Source of the DNA: Acetobacteraceae bacterium
Lineage (GTDB): Bacteria > Pseudomonadota > Alphaproteobacteria > Acetobacterales > Acetobacteraceae
NCBI GenBank assembly: GCA_003164305.1
Contig: PLSZ01000364.1
Coordinates: 1 to 9,579 of the forward strand
DNA length: 9,579 nucleotides
Reading direction: 5' to 3'
In this document: piece after piece, positions 1 through 6,094 of the stretch
Position numbering within the stretch: position 1 is the stretch's first letter
Layout of the letters: the number at the start of each line of letters is the position of its first letter
The notes under the pieces: generated by a model
What the model saw: the letters and a program-made list of their open reading frames with translations, nothing else
What the model was told of the DNA's origin: nothing
Databases searched by the model: none
Program-made: the position numbers and the translations under genes

Positions 1-55
1 CTCATCTTGCATGAGACAAGAGTCCGGCGTATGGGCGCGGCGGCAACAAGTTATA

Positions 56-640
56 ATGCAGACGAACCCTATGATCCTTCGCTCCCACCTCGTGGAAGCG
101 GCCGCACTTTTGACACGGGCTGCGGACTCGATCGACCAATCGGTGATGGATGCGGCCATCGACTGCGCCGTCGGCGCGCTGGCCGGCGGAAAGCCGCTGC
201 TGGTGTGCGGGAATGGCGGCTCCGCGGCGGACGCCATGCACATTACCTGCGAACTGGTGGGGCGCTTCCTCGAAGAACGGCGCGCCCTGCGGGCCATTTG
301 TCTTGCGGAGAACCCGGCCGTGCTGACCGCCTGGAGCAACGATCGCGGTTTCGACACTGTCTTCGCGCGCCAGGTTGAAGCCTACGGCGAAAAAGACGCC
401 GTGCTGCTGGGCATCAGCACGTCGGGAACTTCCCGCAACGTGGTGGCGGCCTTTGAGCAGGCTCGCAGCATGGAGATGCGGACCATCGCACTCACCGGCG
501 AAGGCGGCGGCAGCCTGGCGCCGCTGGCCGATTTTCTGATGGCCGTTCCCTCGCGCCACACTCCGCTGGTGCAGCAGGTGCATCTCTGTGTCTACCACTA
601 TCTTTGTGAGCAGGTCGAGCGGCGCATGATGGCGATATGA
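56..640 (+). CDS. gmhA: SIS-domain phosphoheptose isomerase (GmhA-like)
   Basis: Probable cytoplasmic sedoheptulose-7-phosphate isomerase, the first step of ADP-heptose synthesis for lipopolysaccharide. From the ATG at 56 the protein has 194 residues, close to E. coli GmhA (192). The SIS fold shows the phosphate-binding segments CGNGGSAADAMH (51-62) and GISTSGTSRNV (119-129). Residues aligning with the GmhA metal and catalytic set are present: H62, E66 (in CELVGR), Q173 and H181 (in QQVHLCVYH, with the family's 8-residue spacing). The frame is open to the left edge. An ATG at 11 would add 15 residues absent from the family, and an ATG at 71 gives 189 residues. No start has a convincing ribosome-binding site, so the exact start is uncertain. 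It overlaps the next gene by 4 bp (ATGA). The related DiaA is a possible alternative, but the conserved catalytic residues favour GmhA. Confidence 0.85.
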   Translation: MQTNPMILRSHLVEAAALLTRAADSIDQSVMDAAIDCAVGALAGGKPLLVCGNGGSAADAMHITCELVGRFLEERRALRAICLAENPAVLTAWSNDRGFDTVFARQVEAYGEKDAVLLGISTSGTSRNVVAAFEQARSMEMRTIALTGEGGGSLAPLADFLMAVPSRHTPLVQQVHLCVYHYLCEQVERRMMAI

Positions 641-1608
641 AGAGTGACGGCAGGGGCCGCCTCTGGTCCTGGATACTGGCCGTCCCGCTGGCCGCCGTGC
701 TGCTGTATTATGCGCTGCGCGGCGTGGATTGGAGCGGCGTCTGGCGCACCATCGCGGGTGCGCGGTGGGGCTTGGTGGTAACGGCCGCGGCGTTTACCTG
801 CGGTTCGTTTTTTCTACGCGCGGTGCGTTGGCGCATTCTGTTGAACGCCGAAGCGCGGCTTTCCGTGGGCCAGGTCTTCTGCGCCAACATGTCGGGTTAC
901 CTGGGCAATGCGTTTCTGCCGGCGCGCGCCGGAGAACTGGTCCGCACCCTGATTGTCAGCGGCCGTTCGTCGTTGAGCAAGACGTACGTGCTTACCACGG
1001 CGTTGAGCGAACGGCTGATGGATGTCATCGCGCTGGTTTTGTGGAGTTCCATCATCCTGCTGGGCGTCCATCCCAAACCGCACTGGATGGCCGAGGTTTC
1101 GCGCACCACGGCCTTTGTGGCAACGCTCGGCGCGATCTCGATTGCGGTGCTGCCGCACACCGGCAGTCTGTGCCGCGGCCTCATCGGGCGTCTGCCGCTG
1201 CCGCACAAACTGCGGGACGGCCTGCTGCATCTGGTAGACCAGGTGCTGCTGGGAATGCGCGCCTTCCACAGCGCCGGGCGCTTCCTGGGATTTGCCGGGC
1301 TGACGGTTGTAATCTGGTTGTCGGATGCATGCGCCACCATGATCTGCGGGCGCGGGCTGGGGCTCGAGTTGTCGTTTCCCGTGGCGATGCTGCTGATGAC
1401 GGGCCTGGGGCTTGGGAGCGCGCTGCCTTCGACGCCAGGCTATGTCGGCATCTACCAATTCGTGGCGGTCACCGTGCTGGTTCCCTTCGGCTTCCGTAAA
1501 GACGCCGCGCTGGCCCTCATTCTGGTGGCGCAGGCTATCGCCTATGTGACGGTGTTGCTGCTGGGTCTGCCGTGCGTCTACGTTCTCAGGCGCCGGAGGC
1601 AGCCGTGA
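637..1608 (+). CDS. UPF0104 / LPG-synthase-TM family integral membrane protein
   Basis: A 323-residue inner-membrane protein with about seven or eight hydrophobic segments (roughly 11-29, 46-62, 84-95, 127-143, 156-172, 217-237, 249-262, 271-285, 290-317). It belongs to the family that includes the flippase-like half of lysylphosphatidylglycerol synthetase and AglD-type proteins. Signatures seen are FLPARAGELVR (93-103) with the conserved PARAGE core, and PSTPGYVGIYQF (264-275), corresponding to the family's P-x-x-PGG-x-G motif. There is no soluble aminoacyl-transferase domain, so it is not a full MprF. It starts inside the stop of the gmhA-like gene and its TGA overlaps the hydrolase GTG, so the three genes look like one operon. 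A role in moving or protecting an envelope lipid or glycolipid is inference; the substrate is unknown. Confidence 0.85.
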   Translation: MKSDGRGRLWSWILAVPLAAVLLYYALRGVDWSGVWRTIAGARWGLVVTAAAFTCGSFFLRAVRWRILLNAEARLSVGQVFCANMSGYLGNAFLPARAGELVRTLIVSGRSSLSKTYVLTTALSERLMDVIALVLWSSIILLGVHPKPHWMAEVSRTTAFVATLGAISIAVLPHTGSLCRGLIGRLPLPHKLRDGLLHLVDQVLLGMRAFHSAGRFLGFAGLTVVIWLSDACATMICGRGLGLELSFPVAMLLMTGLGLGSALPSTPGYVGIYQFVAVTVLVPFGFRKDAALALILVAQAIAYVTVLLLGLPCVYVLRRRRQP

Positions 1609-2459
1609 AGCTGGAATTCGTTTCCGCCGGCGGGCACCGCCTGGCGGTTTGGGAGCGGCCCGGCGCGGGGCCGCCGCTGGTGTTCGCCCACGCCACCGGT
1701 TTTCACGGCCGCATGTGGGACCACATCATCCGCGAGTTTCCCGGCCGCCGCGCGCTGGCTCTGGAGTTCCGCGGCCACGGCCGCAGTTCGAAGCCCGCGC
1801 CGCCCTATCCGTGGCGCTGGTTCGCGGAAGACCTCCTGGCCGTGGCCGGGCATTTCGATCTCCGCGACGCGGTGGGTGTTGGACACTCGATGGGTGGACA
1901 CGCGCTGGCGCAGGCCGCAGCGCTGCGGCCGGAAGCCTTCGCAGCCCTGGTGCTGGCGGACCCGGCGATTTTCCCGGCGCAGTTTTACGGCGTGCCCGGT
2001 TTCGATGTGTCGTTCATCCTGCGCCGCCGCAACCGCTGGGCTTCGTCCGCGGAAATGTTCGAGCGCTTCCGCTCGCGCCCGCCCTTCGCGGCGTGGCCGG
2101 AGGAAGTGGTGCGGAACTATTGCGACCACGCTCTGCTGCCCGATGGCGACGGCTGCGTGCTGGCCTGCCCGCCGGAGGTGGAAGCGTCCATCTATCGCGA
2201 GTCGCAGGCCACGGAGGCCGATATCACGGCGGCCCTTGCCACCCTGCGCCAGCCCGTTGTTATCCTGCGGGCGGGCAGAGTGTGGAAGCCCGGCGTTTTC
2301 GATCCCACCTGCTCGCCGACCGCGCCGGATGTGGCCGCGCGGTTCCCCAACGCGCGCGAAGTCTTTCTGGCGGAGAACAACCATTTCATTCCGATGGAAG
2401 CGCCGCAGGCCATGGTGCGGGAGATCCGCGCCATACTTGACAGCGACGCCGCCCGATAA
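1605..2459 (+). CDS. Alpha/beta-fold hydrolase
   Basis: A 284-residue alpha/beta hydrolase. The nucleophile elbow is GHSMGG with Ser95, the oxyanion-side motif is HATGFHGRMW (29-38), the RGHGRSS loop is at 56-62, and the likely catalytic His is H260 in NNHFIPMEAP. The acid residue is not certain. I chose the GTG at 1605: GGAGG at 1595-1599 sits five bases upstream and the GTGA overlaps the TGA of the preceding gene. The alternative GTG at 1572 adds 11 residues lying inside the upstream coding sequence. There is no signal peptide, so it is probably cytoplasmic. The substrate (ester, epoxide, haloalkane or lactone) cannot be told from motifs. The coupling suggests co-expression with the isomerase and the membrane protein. 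Confidence 0.88.
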   Translation: MKLEFVSAGGHRLAVWERPGAGPPLVFAHATGFHGRMWDHIIREFPGRRALALEFRGHGRSSKPAPPYPWRWFAEDLLAVAGHFDLRDAVGVGHSMGGHALAQAAALRPEAFAALVLADPAIFPAQFYGVPGFDVSFILRRRNRWASSAEMFERFRSRPPFAAWPEEVVRNYCDHALLPDGDGCVLACPPEVEASIYRESQATEADITAALATLRQPVVILRAGRVWKPGVFDPTCSPTAPDVAARFPNAREVFLAENNHFIPMEAPQAMVREIRAILDSDAAR

Positions 2460-2467
2460 CGTAGAAT
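2437..2467 (+). promoter_or_regulatory. Candidate sigma-70-type promoter for the peroxiredoxin gene
   Basis: TTGACA at 2437-2442 matches the -35 consensus fully, and TAGAAT at 2462-2467 matches the -10 consensus at five of six positions. The 19-bp spacer is at the long end of what is tolerated. The -35 lies in the last codons of the hydrolase gene. It would give the peroxiredoxin its own transcript beginning about 40 bases before its start codon. This is a motif match only. Confidence 0.4.
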
Positions 2468-2514
2468 TCAAAAAGCGGTCAAACACTCTACGAACCAATT
2501 CTCAGGAGGGATAT

Positions 2515-3174
2515 ATGTCTCTGCGCATCAACGATACGGCTCCGGATTTCACCGCCGACACCACGCAAGGCCCCATCAGTTTTCACAATTGGATCGGCGA
2601 CGGTTGGGCCGTCCTTTTCTCGCACCCCAAGGATTTCACTCCCGTGTGCACCACCGAACTGGGCTACATGGCGCGCCTGGAACCGGAATTTGCCAAGCGC
2701 CACACCAAGGTCATCGGCCTCAGCGTCAATCCGGTGGAAAACCACTCCAAGTGGTCCCAGAATATCGAGGAAACTCAGGGTCACGCGGTCAATTATCCAA
2801 TGATCGGCGATACCGACCTCAAGGTGGCGATGGCGTACGACATGCTGCCCGAGGGCGCCGGCACGACCTCCGAAGGCCGCACCGCGGCGGACAACGCGAC
2901 CGCGCGCTCGGTGTTCGTCATTGGCCCGGACGAGAAGATCGAGGCCATGCTGACCTATCCGATGAGCACCGGGCGCAACGTCGATGAGGTGCCGCGGCTG
3001 CTGGACTTTTGCCAGTTGACGGCGAAGCACACGGTGGCGACGCCGGTGAACTGGCGGCCCGGTCAGGACGTGATCATTCCGCCGGCGGTGTCCGATGAGC
3101 AGGCGGTGGCGAAATACCCGAACGGCTGGAAGACCGTGAAGCCATATTCGCGGGTCGTCGCGCAGCCGAACTGA
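2515..3174 (+). CDS. 1-Cys peroxiredoxin (Prx6 family)
   Basis: A 219-residue cytoplasmic thiol peroxidase that would reduce hydrogen peroxide and organic hydroperoxides. The active-site motif PKDFTPVCTTE (38-48) places the peroxidatic cysteine at C45 with T42 and P38 in the PxxxTxxC pattern. R131 in ARSVFVIGPD is the conserved active-site arginine. The long C-terminal region, with TPVNW followed by DVIIPPAVSDE and ending in GWKTVKPYSRV, is characteristic of the Prx6 class, and the length matches. One more cysteine, C166, lies outside the usual resolving-Cys context. The ATG at 2515 is preceded by AGGAGG at 2504-2509 with five bases between them, an unusually strong ribosome-binding site fitting an abundant protein. 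A longer in-frame reading exists upstream, but it overlaps the hydrolase gene and is not used here. The reductant is unknown. Confidence 0.95.
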   Translation: MSLRINDTAPDFTADTTQGPISFHNWIGDGWAVLFSHPKDFTPVCTTELGYMARLEPEFAKRHTKVIGLSVNPVENHSKWSQNIEETQGHAVNYPMIGDTDLKVAMAYDMLPEGAGTTSEGRTAADNATARSVFVIGPDEKIEAMLTYPMSTGRNVDEVPRLLDFCQLTAKHTVATPVNWRPGQDVIIPPAVSDEQAVAKYPNGWKTVKPYSRVVAQPN

Positions 3175-3200
3175 CGATCTGGGGAGGCCGCGCCTGACCC

Positions 3201-3242
3201 GATTGCCATTCCCGGTTTGCCATTCCCGATTTGCCATTCCCC
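3201..3242. repeat. Three tandem copies of a 14-bp repeat
   Basis: The copies occupy 3201-3214, 3215-3228 and 3229-3242 and share the core TTGCCATTCCC; they differ only at the first two bases and the last base. On the minus strand they read GGGAATGGCAAA. Short arrays of this type occur between genes in some soil bacteria (recalled, not searched). The array lies between the peroxiredoxin and the tRNA and contains no gene. Confidence 0.8.
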
Positions 3243-3263
3243 TGGTGGGCGCGAAGGTCGCGG

Positions 3264-3292
3264 TTGACCCGGCGCCGCCGGACCACTAGAGA
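3264..3292 (+). promoter_or_regulatory. Possible promoter of the tRNA-Asn gene
   Basis: TTGACC at 3264-3269 is followed after 17 bp by TAGAGA at 3287-3292, a good -35 with a weak -10. It lies 28 bp before the mature tRNA 5' end, which would leave a leader of about 20 bases for RNase P to remove. The leader contains a small hairpin, CTCGC (3299-3303) with GCGAG (3309-3313). Confidence 0.3.
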
Positions 3293-3319
3293 GACGCCCT
3301 CGCGACTGGCGAGCACTGA

Positions 3320-3394
3320 TCGGGCGTAGCTCAGCGGTAGAGCAATCGGCTGTTAACCGATTGGTCGTAGGTTCGAATCCTACCGCCCGAGCCA
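3320..3394 (+). tRNA. tRNA-Asn (anticodon GTT)
   Basis: A complete cloverleaf can be drawn. The acceptor stem TCGGGCG (3320-3326) pairs fully with CGCCCGA (3384-3390). The D stem is GCTC (3329-3332) with GAGC (3340-3343). The anticodon stem ATCGG (3345-3349) pairs with CCGAT (3357-3361) around loop CTGTTAA, giving anticodon GTT at 3352-3354. The variable loop is TGGTC. The T stem GTAGG (3367-3371) pairs with CCTAC (3379-3383) around TTCGAAT. G3391 is the discriminator base and CCA (3392-3394) is encoded. A T-rich run follows at 3396-3400. It reads AAC/AAU codons. Confidence 0.97.
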
Positions 3395-3746
3395 GTTTTT
3401 CCGTGTCTGTCCGAGATGGCTTATCCGGGTTGCCCTCGCGCGACGGCGCGGGAGAGCCAAGGCCCGCGACACCGCGCTGGTCGCGTCATCGATGCCGCGG
3501 CGGGCGTGATCGGGAATAGCCTCGACGCGACGGCAACGGTTGCAAGCGCCTCCGAAAACATCCTCCGGCGAGGCGCGCCCCGCGTCGAACCTGAAATGGT
3601 TCTCCTCGCCGGCACGGACCCATGGCGGTGCGTGACAGGGGTGCGTGTGTTTCTTCTCCCCCGCGAGTAAGCCGTGCCGCCAACCGCTCTCCGCGTGTCG
3701 CGGTGTCGTGGCCAGTCATCGTCGCTCGCCTGTCGTTCGCGCGGGT
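3395..3746. other. Intergenic stretch after tRNA-Asn, no gene recognised
   Basis: About 350 bp between the tRNA and the 3' end of the broken SRPBCC gene. Short open frames exist on both strands (the longest about 80 codons), but none has a recognisable motif, a good ribosome-binding site or a family-like composition. I saw no second copy of the tRNA 3' end, no integrase and no clear terminator. It may be decayed sequence. Confidence 0.5.
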
Positions 3747-4192
3747 TTATTCCCAGGTGTCCAATTTGACTTCGGTTGGCCAGGGCGCGCCTTTACCGGT
3801 TTCGAGAAGCGCTTTCAGGCTCAGCAGAAATACCGCCCATTTGGTGCTGCAATGGTGCATGAATTCCACCGGTTCTCGCCAACCCGCGTGTGTTGAAAAG
3901 GACGATGGTCCAGTCGGCTCTCTGTTCGAGATCGAAACTGATTGTCGTGCCGAGCCATTCTTCGGGACCGTCGATCACCTGCCACAGCACACGCCGGGCG
4001 GGATGCAACTCAAGCACCTTCATGTCAAAGCCGCCGTTGCCAAAGCGGAACCGTAGCACGCCGCCGATGTCGCTGGTCCCTTCCGTGGTGGTCGTCCACC
4101 ACCCGGAAAGTCCCTCGACCGTGGTCAATGCCTGGTAGACGGCGTTCGCCGACGAAGATTTGATTCCGACCTTAATGTAAGATGTCAGGCAT
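3747..4192 (-). pseudogene. SRPBCC/AHSA1-like protein gene broken by two frameshifts
   Basis: The reconstructed product is about 147 residues of the START-like SRPBCC fold (Aha1 C-terminal/CalC group), whose members bind small hydrophobic ligands. Three frames are needed. The start, MPDILH, begins with the ATG at 4192-4190 (GGAG at 4205-4202 upstream) and runs into TAA after six codons because of one extra base near 4174-4175. The central part from KVGIKSSS to WTIVLFNTRG, including EGLSGWW and a long beta region, is in a second frame. Near 3881-3882 another extra base shifts to a third frame reading WREPVEFMHHCSTKW and ending EVKLDTWE at the stop 3747-3749. Without the extra bases the gene is continuous and has the family's usual start, end and length. 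Without correction, the longest open frame (3793-4314) begins in repeat sequence and ends in a nonsense tail. It is divergent from the regulator-like remnant. Sequencing error is the main alternative to true decay. Confidence 0.8.
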
Positions 4193-4290
4193 ATCCGGTT
4201 TCTCCATTCAGTGTCGTTGTTGTTCACAACCGGCTTAGGCGACGGCCAACAATAAACGAGTCGTCCGACGAACCATCGTGTATCGTCATC

Positions 4291-4357
4291 CCCAGGCTCG
4301 ACCCTGGGATCCACCCAGGCACCGTGCGGTGATTGGTCCCCGGGTCGCGCCCGGGGA
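4291..4357. repeat. REP-like pair of GC hairpins
   Basis: CCCAGG (4291-4296) can pair with CCTGGG (4303-4308), which can instead pair with CCCAGG (4314-4319), giving mutually exclusive hairpins. TCCCCGGG (4337-4344) pairs perfectly with CCCGGGGA (4350-4357) around a 5-base loop. The run GTCATCCCCAGGCTCGACCC resembles the extragenic palindromes common in Alphaproteobacteria. They sit in the 263-bp gap (4193-4455) between two divergent damaged genes, where nothing else was recognised. Open frames crossing the repeat translate to strings such as DPRVEPGDDD, which are an artefact of the repeat rather than protein. Confidence 0.7.
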
Positions 4358-4455
4358 GGACGGGGATAGGACGGTAACCCGACGCGATAATTGTTGAGCG
4401 TCGCCTTAGTGCCGCGGCCTGAACCGCTGGGAGTGACAAGTGTGGCGGGATTCAG

Positions 4456-5567
4456 ATGGACTCGCTGATCAACGCGGCGGGGCGGGCACTCGCCGCGGGT
4501 GACGTCCCCGGCGCGTTGAAGCGGGTCGCCTTGCGCGACGACCCGCGCGCCCGCTGCGTCGTCGCCGAAGCCGAAATCGCCCTCGTCTCCCTCGACCTGG
4601 GCTGGCCCGCGAAAGCGCTCGACGCGGCCGGGGCGACGCTCGAAGCGGTCACGGCGATCGGGTGAACGCCGCCCATGCGCGGACCCTCGAGGTCCGGCGG
4701 CTGCTGCTGATCGGGCGCCTCGGCGGGGCCGAGCGCATGTTCTCCGGGATTGACCCCACCCCGTTTCCGCCCGCGTCGCGCGCGGCCCATGAGTTGGTGG
4801 TCGCGGGGATCGCGATGCGCCGTCTTCGAACGCGGACGGCGCGCGACGAACTGGCGCGGGCCAGGCAGGCCGCGTGGGCCGCCGACATCCCCACGCTGAC
4901 GGCGGAGGTCGAAAGCGCGACCCTGGTCCTGAACACGCCCGCGGCGCGCCTGATCCCGCGTGGCGAGGAAAAGCTGCTCCCGCTGGAGGAGGTCGAAGCG
5001 CTCCTGGCGTCGGACGCGCTTGTCGTGGACGCTTGCCGATATGTGGTGCGTAGCGCGGAAGCGGTGGTCTCGCTGACGACGCGCCCGGTCTTGTTCGCCC
5101 TCACGCGCGCTCTGGGGCAGGCCTGGCCAGGAGACGTGCCCAGAAGCACGCTCATCGCGCGGGCCTTCCGTGGAAAGGATGCCGATTCGTCTCATCGCCA
5201 GCAATCGCGGGTCGAGATCGGCCGGCTTCGCGTGGAACTCCGGGCGCTGGCGGACGTGAGCGCGACGAAGCGCGGGTTCACGATGATGCCGCGCCATTCC
5301 CGCGTCGTTGTCGTGCTGGCACCGCCGGTTGAAGAACAGCATGGGGCGGTGCTCGCCTTCCTCACGGACGGGGAGGCGTGGTCGAGCTCGGCGTTGGCGA
5401 TCGCGCCTGGAGCCAGCCCGCGCACCGTGCGGCGGGCGCTGGATCCGCTCGCGGCGGCGGGCAAGGCGCAGGCGTTCGGTCGCGGGCCGGCGCGGCGTTG
5501 GATGACCCCGCCGGTGCCAGGGTTCCCGACGATACTGTTACTCCCCGGTCCGGTGCCGGGCGGTTAG
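4456..5567 (+). pseudogene. Winged-helix/HTH regulator-like gene, frameshifted
   Basis: Two open pieces form one gene. The first, 4456-4665, starts MDSLINAAGRALAAGD and ends by TGA. The second is in another frame, is open before its apparent GTG at 4662 and continues to 5567. Just before that GTG its frame reads HGDRV followed by NAAHAR, a natural continuation of the first piece (ATLEA), so a shift of +2 or -1 lies near 4647-4650. The N-terminal part is rich in short Ala/Arg helices of TPR type. The C-terminal third has a likely DNA-binding helix-turn-helix, SSSALAIAPGASPRTVRRAL with AAAGKAQAFGRG as a wing. From memory of related proteins, the segment between RDDP and RARCVVAEAEIAL should hold about 45-50 more residues, suggesting an in-frame deletion; this is not verified. 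It may once have regulated the divergent SRPBCC gene. Confidence 0.65.
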
Positions 5568-5710
5568 TACCGTTGGACAGGGCGTGTGGCGGGTCGCGGG
5601 GCGGGTCTCGTCGTTCAGGACTCGTCGTTCGGTACTGGCCGCCGGGCCCGATCCAAACGCGCCATTCGCGGCCGGCCCGCCACGGTCCGACGAAGATTTT
5701 CGCGATCGAT

Positions 5711-6094
5711 CTATTTGGCCGGCAGGATACTTCGCAACGCCTGAATGAGACGATCCGGCCGGCACGGCTTCTGAAGGCGAGGCGCGTCAGAAAGAGCGTC
5801 TGGCAGTTGATCGGACGAATAACCGGACAGAAGAAGGAAAGGCAGTCCGCGCATCGCCAGCGCCGACGCGGCGGGCCCGGCGCTCACGCCAGCCAGATTG
5901 ACGTCGAGGATGGCGGCATCGCAGACGCCACATTCTATTATCGCGAGTGCCGCCGAGAGTTCTCCCGCGACACCAGCGATCTGGAAACCGGCATCGATCA
6001 GCGTATCTTCGAGGGCAAATGCGAGCATCGGCTCGTCCTCGACAATGAGGATGCGCCAATGCTGGTTTTCAAGGACAGTCCCGGGCGAACTCAC
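5711..6094 (-). CDS. Stand-alone response regulator receiver (CheY-like)
   Basis: A 127-residue single receiver domain without an output domain. It has the acidic pair D20/E21 in ILIVEDEP, the phospho-accepting D64 in AAILDVNLAG, S90 in LLLSGYS and K109 in LQKPCRP, so the catalytic set is complete. The start is GTG at 6094-6092, immediately after the TAG of the kinase gene (6097-6095), with AGGA at 6105-6102 as a ribosome-binding site seven bases upstream. It is the last gene of the Kai operon and most likely receives phosphate from the HWE kinase. With no output domain, it may act by protein contact or as a phosphate sink or intermediate. The 143-bp convergent gap beyond it (5568-5710) shows no convincing terminator. 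Confidence 0.92.
   Translation of the reverse strand: MSSPGTVLENQHWRILIVEDEPMLAFALEDTLIDAGFQIAGVAGELSAALAIIECGVCDAAILDVNLAGVSAGPAASALAMRGLPFLLLSGYSSDQLPDALSDAPRLQKPCRPDRLIQALRSILPAK

Noticed and set aside
52..57. TATAAT as a -10 box before the GmhA-like gene
   Set aside because: No -35 at proper distance, and it overlaps one candidate start codon; probably chance.
1578..2498. Long minus-strand open frame opposite the hydrolase
   Set aside because: It is antisense to a gene with clear catalytic motifs; its own translation is Arg/His-rich without domain features.
1876..2514. In-frame extension of the peroxiredoxin frame upstream to 1876, giving a 432-residue protein
   Set aside because: The extension overlaps the well-supported hydrolase gene in another frame, is low-complexity Arg/Pro/Ala sequence, and the family start MSLRINDTAPDF at 2515 has a strong ribosome-binding site.
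3201..3242. CRISPR array
   Set aside because: The repeats are 14 bp and directly abut without spacers, so they are tandem repeats and not CRISPR.
3793..4314. Single intact 173-residue SRPBCC gene
   Set aside because: Its first 40 residues translate REP-like repeat sequence and its last 30 residues are out of frame compared with the WREPVEFMHHCSTKW continuation; two frameshifts explain the locus better.
5607..5630. CTCGTCGTTC repeated twice with 14-bp spacing between the regulator remnant and the receiver gene
   Set aside because: Only two copies of 10 bp in GC-rich sequence; too little to call a binding site or terminator.
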